Below are positions 5,574-8,414 of a stretch of 8,414 bases of DNA, piece by piece. Where the stretch lies: positions 1 through 8,414 of the forward strand of contig JAAZNP010000048.1 in assembly GCA_012798235.1 (NCBI GenBank), written 5' to 3'. This DNA comes from Parcubacteria group bacterium (lineage in GTDB: Bacteria; Patescibacteriota; Minisyncoccia; UBA6257). The notes under the pieces were generated by a model. The model saw only the letters and a list, made by a program, of their open reading frames with translations. It ran no database searches and was not told where the DNA came from. The translations under genes were made by a program, and so were the position numbers. Numbering within the stretch: the first letter of the stretch is position 1; every line of letters begins with the position of its first letter.

Positions 5574-6123
5574 ATGACTTAGCCCCTGTCACCGAACCTA
5601 GCTTAGTCCCTAATGGGCCTTCGGCTATTCTCGGCTTCCTTGACTTGACAGGCGGTGAGTACAGAACTCGAGAACGTATTCACCGCGGTGTAGCTGACCC
5701 GCGATTACTAGCGATTCCGGCTTCATGAGGGCGGGTTGCAGCCCTCAATCCGAACTAGGGATAGGTTTGATACGATTAGCTCCGCCTTACGGCTTAGCAA
5801 CGCGTTGTCCTATCCATTGTAACATGAGTGTCGCCCAGGGCATCAAAGGGCCATGCTGATTTGACGTCATCCTCACCTTCCTCTCCTATAAAAGAGCAGT
5901 CTCAGTTGACACGTATAACAACTGACGAGGGTTGCGCTCGTTTCCCCACTGAAGGGAACAACTCGCGCCACGAGCTGACGGCAACCATGCAGCACCTGTG
6001 CTAAAGTCCTTGCAGAGGTCCCGACTTTCATCGGGATTTCTTTAGCATTTCAAGCCCTGGTAAGGTTCTTCGTTTGCTATCGAATTAAACCTCATGTTCC
6101 ACCGCTTGTGCGAGTTCCCGTCT

Positions 6124-6165
<42 letters not shown>

Positions 6166-6251
6166 GGTGCTTAACGCGTAAGCTTCGCCACTGATAGGGT
6201 CGATACTACCAATAGCTAGCACCCATAGTTTAGGGCGTGGACTACAAGGGT

Positions 6252-7237
6252 CATCTTGTAAATTTATGTTTCTCCAATTACTTGGAGGATCGGACTATAT
6301 CATTCTCTGAATTTCTTCCAGCGAGATTTTTTCTCATAAAGATATTTTTCAATCACTTCTTGAGAAAAACCTGTTGCTTTTTGAACTTCAGAGATCCAGC
6401 GTTGTTGTAAATCAATATTTTTGTAAAGAAGTAGAACTTTAGGTAGCATTGAAGATACTTTTACGTATGGTAAGATAATCTGCAACAATTTTTGTAATTC
6501 TTCACTTGATCGAATCCATAATCGATAATATTCAGTCTGCTTCCCATCCCATTCTCTATGAATCTTGCCTATGGCAACTTTTATATTCCAAACTTTATAT
6601 AAATAACGAGCCATAAGTTTTTGTTCTGGGTAAGAGAAGGGATCGGTACACAAAACTCCTCGACGACCATTAGTAATTAGCGAACCATCATCTAACCACC
6701 AAATAGCCAGTGAGAGAGGAGTTAATTTATTTAACCACTTACGTCGCACAATTAATCGCTTACCTTTATGGGTTAATTTATATAAATCCATTAACGAATC
6801 TGTCGCTATACTTTGATAACGCAACATTATATTACCTAAACCATTTTTTTCTTGTTTCCACCAACATTTTTCTCCAGAGATTTCTTTTAATTGATTAACT
6901 TTCCAAAAGAAATACTCTTGTTGCTTGATGGAATGACGAAAAGAAAAACGAGGATTCTTGTAAGGTTTATGTATCTCCAAAGATCCATCTCCTAACAATG
7001 AACCTAAAATAACTTCTTTACATTGATCAGACAAAAATGATTTTATCATTTTCTATCTTTTTAATTTACATAGTCTCTACGGGGGTGCCTAAATTTTTGT
7101 AATAAAATTTTGACACCTTCCCTCGGGATTATCCTAACTGACCAGTTAGGACTTCCCCGATACAGCTAGATGCGCATTCTAATGTCGCCATTAGAAGGGA
7201 CACCATTCGTTCCGATTTTTTATCGGAACAAGGATTT
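6252..7237 (-). mobile_element. Group I intron in the 16S 790 loop, with LAGLIDADG gene
   Basis: The 986-nt insert splits GGATTAGAT (exon ending at 7238) from ACCCTTGTAGTCC (from 6251), i.e. E. coli U793 and A794. On the minus strand the R element GTAGAGACTA (about 7080-7071) and S element GATATAGTCC (6301-6292) give the P7 pairing GACTA/TAGTC. The last intron base is G. Upstream segments TATCGGGGAAG and TAATCCCGAGGGAAG align with TATCGGTGAAG and TAATACCGAGGGAAG in the other intron, so the two share ancestry. A P2-like hairpin TTCTAATG/CATTAGAA is clear. I could not identify a guide sequence with a canonical U-G at the 5' splice site; TTCTAAT complements exon ATTAGA but leaves a U-U. The endonuclease gene lies between R and S. 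Confidence 0.92.
6300..7049 (-). CDS. LAGLIDADG homing endonuclease in 16S intron (position 793)
   Basis: The 249-residue protein has two LAGLIDADG motifs, VILGSLLGDGS (13-23, acidic D21) and LAIWWLDDGS (114-123, acidic D120/D121), so it is a two-motif single-chain endonuclease predicted to mediate homing into the 790-loop sequence. RFSFRHSIKQQEYFFWK (34-50) parallels the enzyme at 4824-5447, indicating the same family, but overall the sequences are clearly diverged and this one has a longer C-terminus. Its TGA stop overlaps the S element: the GA of the stop begins GATATAGTCC. The gene therefore fills the segment between R and S (P8 region), unlike the other intron. Acidic residues are intact. 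The ATG at 7049 has no Shine-Dalgarno sequence. Confidence 0.93.
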   Translation of the reverse strand: MIKSFLSDQCKEVILGSLLGDGSLEIHKPYKNPRFSFRHSIKQQEYFFWKVNQLKEISGEKCWWKQEKNGLGNIMLRYQSIATDSLMDLYKLTHKGKRLIVRRKWLNKLTPLSLAIWWLDDGSLITNGRRGVLCTDPFSYPEQKLMARYLYKVWNIKVAIGKIHREWDGKQTEYYRLWIRSSEELQKLLQIILPYVKVSSMLPKVLLLYKNIDLQQRWISEVQKATGFSQEVIEKYLYEKKSRWKKFRE

Positions 7238-7530
7238 ATCTAATCCTTTTTGCTCCCCACGCTTTCGTCTTAGAGCGTCAGGAAAGACCCAGTTAGCTGC
7301 CTTCGCTTTCGGTGTTCCGCACGATATCAACGGATTTCACCCCTACACCGTGCGTTCCGCTAACCTCTTTCTTCCTCTACCTCATCAGTTTCCTATGCAG
7401 TTCCATGGTTGAGCCATGGAATTTAACATAGGACTTGACCAACTAATAAATAAAATTTATTAGCCAGCTTCTTGCGAAATGAGGCGCCTAAGGACACTTT
7501 ACGCCCAATAAATCCGGATAACGCTTGGAG

Positions 7531-7563
<33 letters not shown>

Positions 7564-8058
7564 TGCAGCTCCTTATTCGTAGGGTAACATCAAACTGCAA
7601 AAGCAGCTTTCTCCCCTACAAAAGCGGTTTACAATCCGAAGACCTTCATCCCGCACGCGGCGTCGCTCGGTCAGGCTTGCGCCCATTGCCGAAGATTCTC
7701 GGCTACTGCCTCCCGTAGGAGTAGGGTCCGTTCTCAGTACCATTGTTGGGGGTCATGCTCTCACACCCCCTACCCGTCATTGCCTTGGTAAGCCATTACC
7801 TCACCAACTAGCTGATAGGACCTAAGCCGATCGTAGAACGTCTTACGACTTTACCCCATTCGAAAAATCTCAGGGGACCATTTGGAATTACTTCATCTTT
7901 CGATGAACTATGCCAAATTCTACGGTACGTACTAAGGTATTACTAACCCGTTTGCCGCTCCCCTATCTCTCTTGCGAAAAATAGGAGCGCTCGACTTGTA
8001 TGCCTTATCCACGCCGCCAGCGTTCATCCTGGACCAGGATCAAATCCTCAATAAAAAA

Positions 8059-8085
8059 CTCTTGGAACAACTAGGAAAAATTGAA
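8059..8085 (-). other. 5' half of the 16S precursor processing stem
   Basis: This leader segment is the partner of the trailer segment at 4522-4548 (26 of 27 positions pair, counting G-U). It ends 4 nt before the predicted 16S 5' end, so RNase III-type cleavage followed by short trimming would give the mature end. Confidence 0.88.
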
Positions 8086-8099
8086 CCTGTTCTATTAAA

Positions 8100-8112
8100 T
8101 TGTTAAAGAACT
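8100..8112 (-). promoter_or_regulatory. rRNA antitermination boxA in the 16S leader
   Basis: The minus strand reads AGTTCTTTAACAATTTA, nearly identical to the enterobacterial rrn boxA TGCTCTTTAACAATTTA, the NusB-NusE (S10) binding site that protects rRNA transcripts from termination. It lies between the leader hairpin and the processing stem, as expected for a rrn leader. Confidence 0.8.
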
Positions 8113-8123
8113 GTCTTTTCTTA

Positions 8124-8157
8124 GAAAAAGACAACTACCAAAAATTTGGAAGTTGTC
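8124..8157 (-). terminator. Terminator-like hairpin in the 16S leader
   Basis: On the minus strand GACAACT...AGTTGTC (with inner CCAA/TTGG and one U-U mismatch) forms a stable stem followed by five T residues. It is downstream of the 16S promoter and upstream of boxA. It either occupies the boxB position of a rrn leader or works as an attenuator that would stop transcription before 16S. Both readings are inferences. Confidence 0.55.
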
Positions 8158-8216
8158 TTTTCTTAAATTCTTCAAAATTTTCAATTAGCTGTTACATAAT
8201 AATATTTAGTATTTTT

Positions 8217-8244
8217 ATTATACTCGAATTATTTTCTTTGTCAA
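8217..8244 (-). promoter_or_regulatory. Consensus sigma70 promoter of the 16S rRNA gene
   Basis: On the minus strand a perfect -35 TTGACA (8244-8239), a 16-bp spacer and a perfect -10 TATAAT (8222-8217) lie about 160 nt upstream of the 16S 5' end and 19 nt below the tRNA-Asp 3' end. A full-consensus promoter fits the high expression of rRNA. Confidence 0.9.
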
Positions 8245-8262
8245 ATTTAACTAAAATCTGAG

Positions 8263-8337
8263 CGGGCCGAACGGGATTTGAACCCGTAACCCCTGCCGTG
8301 ACAGGGCAGTGCTCTAACCAGATTGAGCTACCGGCCC
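8263..8337 (-). tRNA. tRNA-Asp (anticodon GTC)
   Basis: The minus strand folds as a full cloverleaf: acceptor GGGCCGG with TCGGCCC (one G-U), D arm GCTC...GAGC, anticodon stem CTGCC/GGCAG with loop CTGTCAC (anticodon GTC at 8302-8300), and T arm CGGGTTCAAATCCCG. The discriminator is G73, as expected for Asp. The 3' CCA is not encoded, so CCA-adding enzyme is required. It lies upstream of the 16S promoter in the same direction. Confidence 0.97.
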
Positions 8338-8366
8338 AGATAATACTTAATTGCCTTTTTATAAAT

Positions 8367-8393
8367 GTTATATTTTCTTTCTAAATAAATCAA
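8367..8393 (-). promoter_or_regulatory. Possible weak promoter upstream of tRNA-Asp
   Basis: On the minus strand TTGATT (8393-8388) and TATAAC (8372-8367) are separated by 15 bp, shorter than ideal, about 30 nt ahead of the tRNA. In such AT-rich DNA this can arise by chance. Confidence 0.3.
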
Positions 8394-8414
8394 GCCCTTT
8401 ACATGATTATTTCC

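Noticed and set aside
5504..5728. Open frame of 74 codons on the plus strand
   Set aside because: It lies antisense to conserved 16S exon and intron sequence; its translation only reflects rRNA.
7170..7412. Open frame of 80 codons on the plus strand
   Set aside because: It is antisense to the 16S 5' exon and the start of the 793 intron; no protein features.

Overview
The window looks like the genome of a Patescibacteria (Candidate Phyla Radiation, CPR) bacterium. The chromosome is AT-rich. The 16S rRNA gene carries group I introns with homing endonuclease genes and has substitutions common in CPR lineages, such as GGAATAGACGG instead of GGAATTGACGG near E. coli position 921. The protein genes are short, lack Shine-Dalgarno sequences, and include a minimal type IV pilus set. 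I cannot assign a lineage below phylum level from sequence alone. Every supported gene is on the minus strand, so transcription runs from high to low coordinates.

In transcription order, tRNA-Asp(GTC) (8337-8263) comes first. It is followed by a consensus promoter, a leader with a terminator-like hairpin and a boxA, and then the 16S rRNA gene (about 8054 to 4687). The 16S gene is split by two group I introns. One lies in the 790 loop (7237-6252) and the other in the decoding centre after U1498 (5573-4731). Each carries a LAGLIDADG endonuclease gene. Leader and trailer sequences form a near-perfect 27-bp processing stem, and a terminator follows. No 23S or 5S gene follows, so the rRNA genes are unlinked here.

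Downstream lie a single-domain response regulator with its own strong promoter, a long nested inverted repeat, a type IV pilin, a terminator, a polytopic membrane protein resembling a prepilin peptidase without its active site, a PilB/GspE-type ATPase, a 48-bp tandem repeat, a GxxExxY (PD-(D/E)XK-like) protein, and the first codons of another possible gene running off the window. The pilin, the peptidase-like protein and the ATPase form a pilus locus. The response regulator shares a near-identical 28-nt upstream leader with the ATPase gene, which suggests common control.

The most striking observation is at the 16S 3' end. The KsgA hairpin (GGAA loop) is intact, but where the anti-Shine-Dalgarno CACCUCCUUA should be the sequence reads CUUUUAUUUA. 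No protein gene here has a Shine-Dalgarno sequence, and two share a conserved leader abutting the start codon instead. The decoding-centre pair C1404-G1497 is replaced by U1404-A1497, right beside an intron insertion point. Together these suggest a functional but divergent small subunit whose initiation does not use Shine-Dalgarno pairing.
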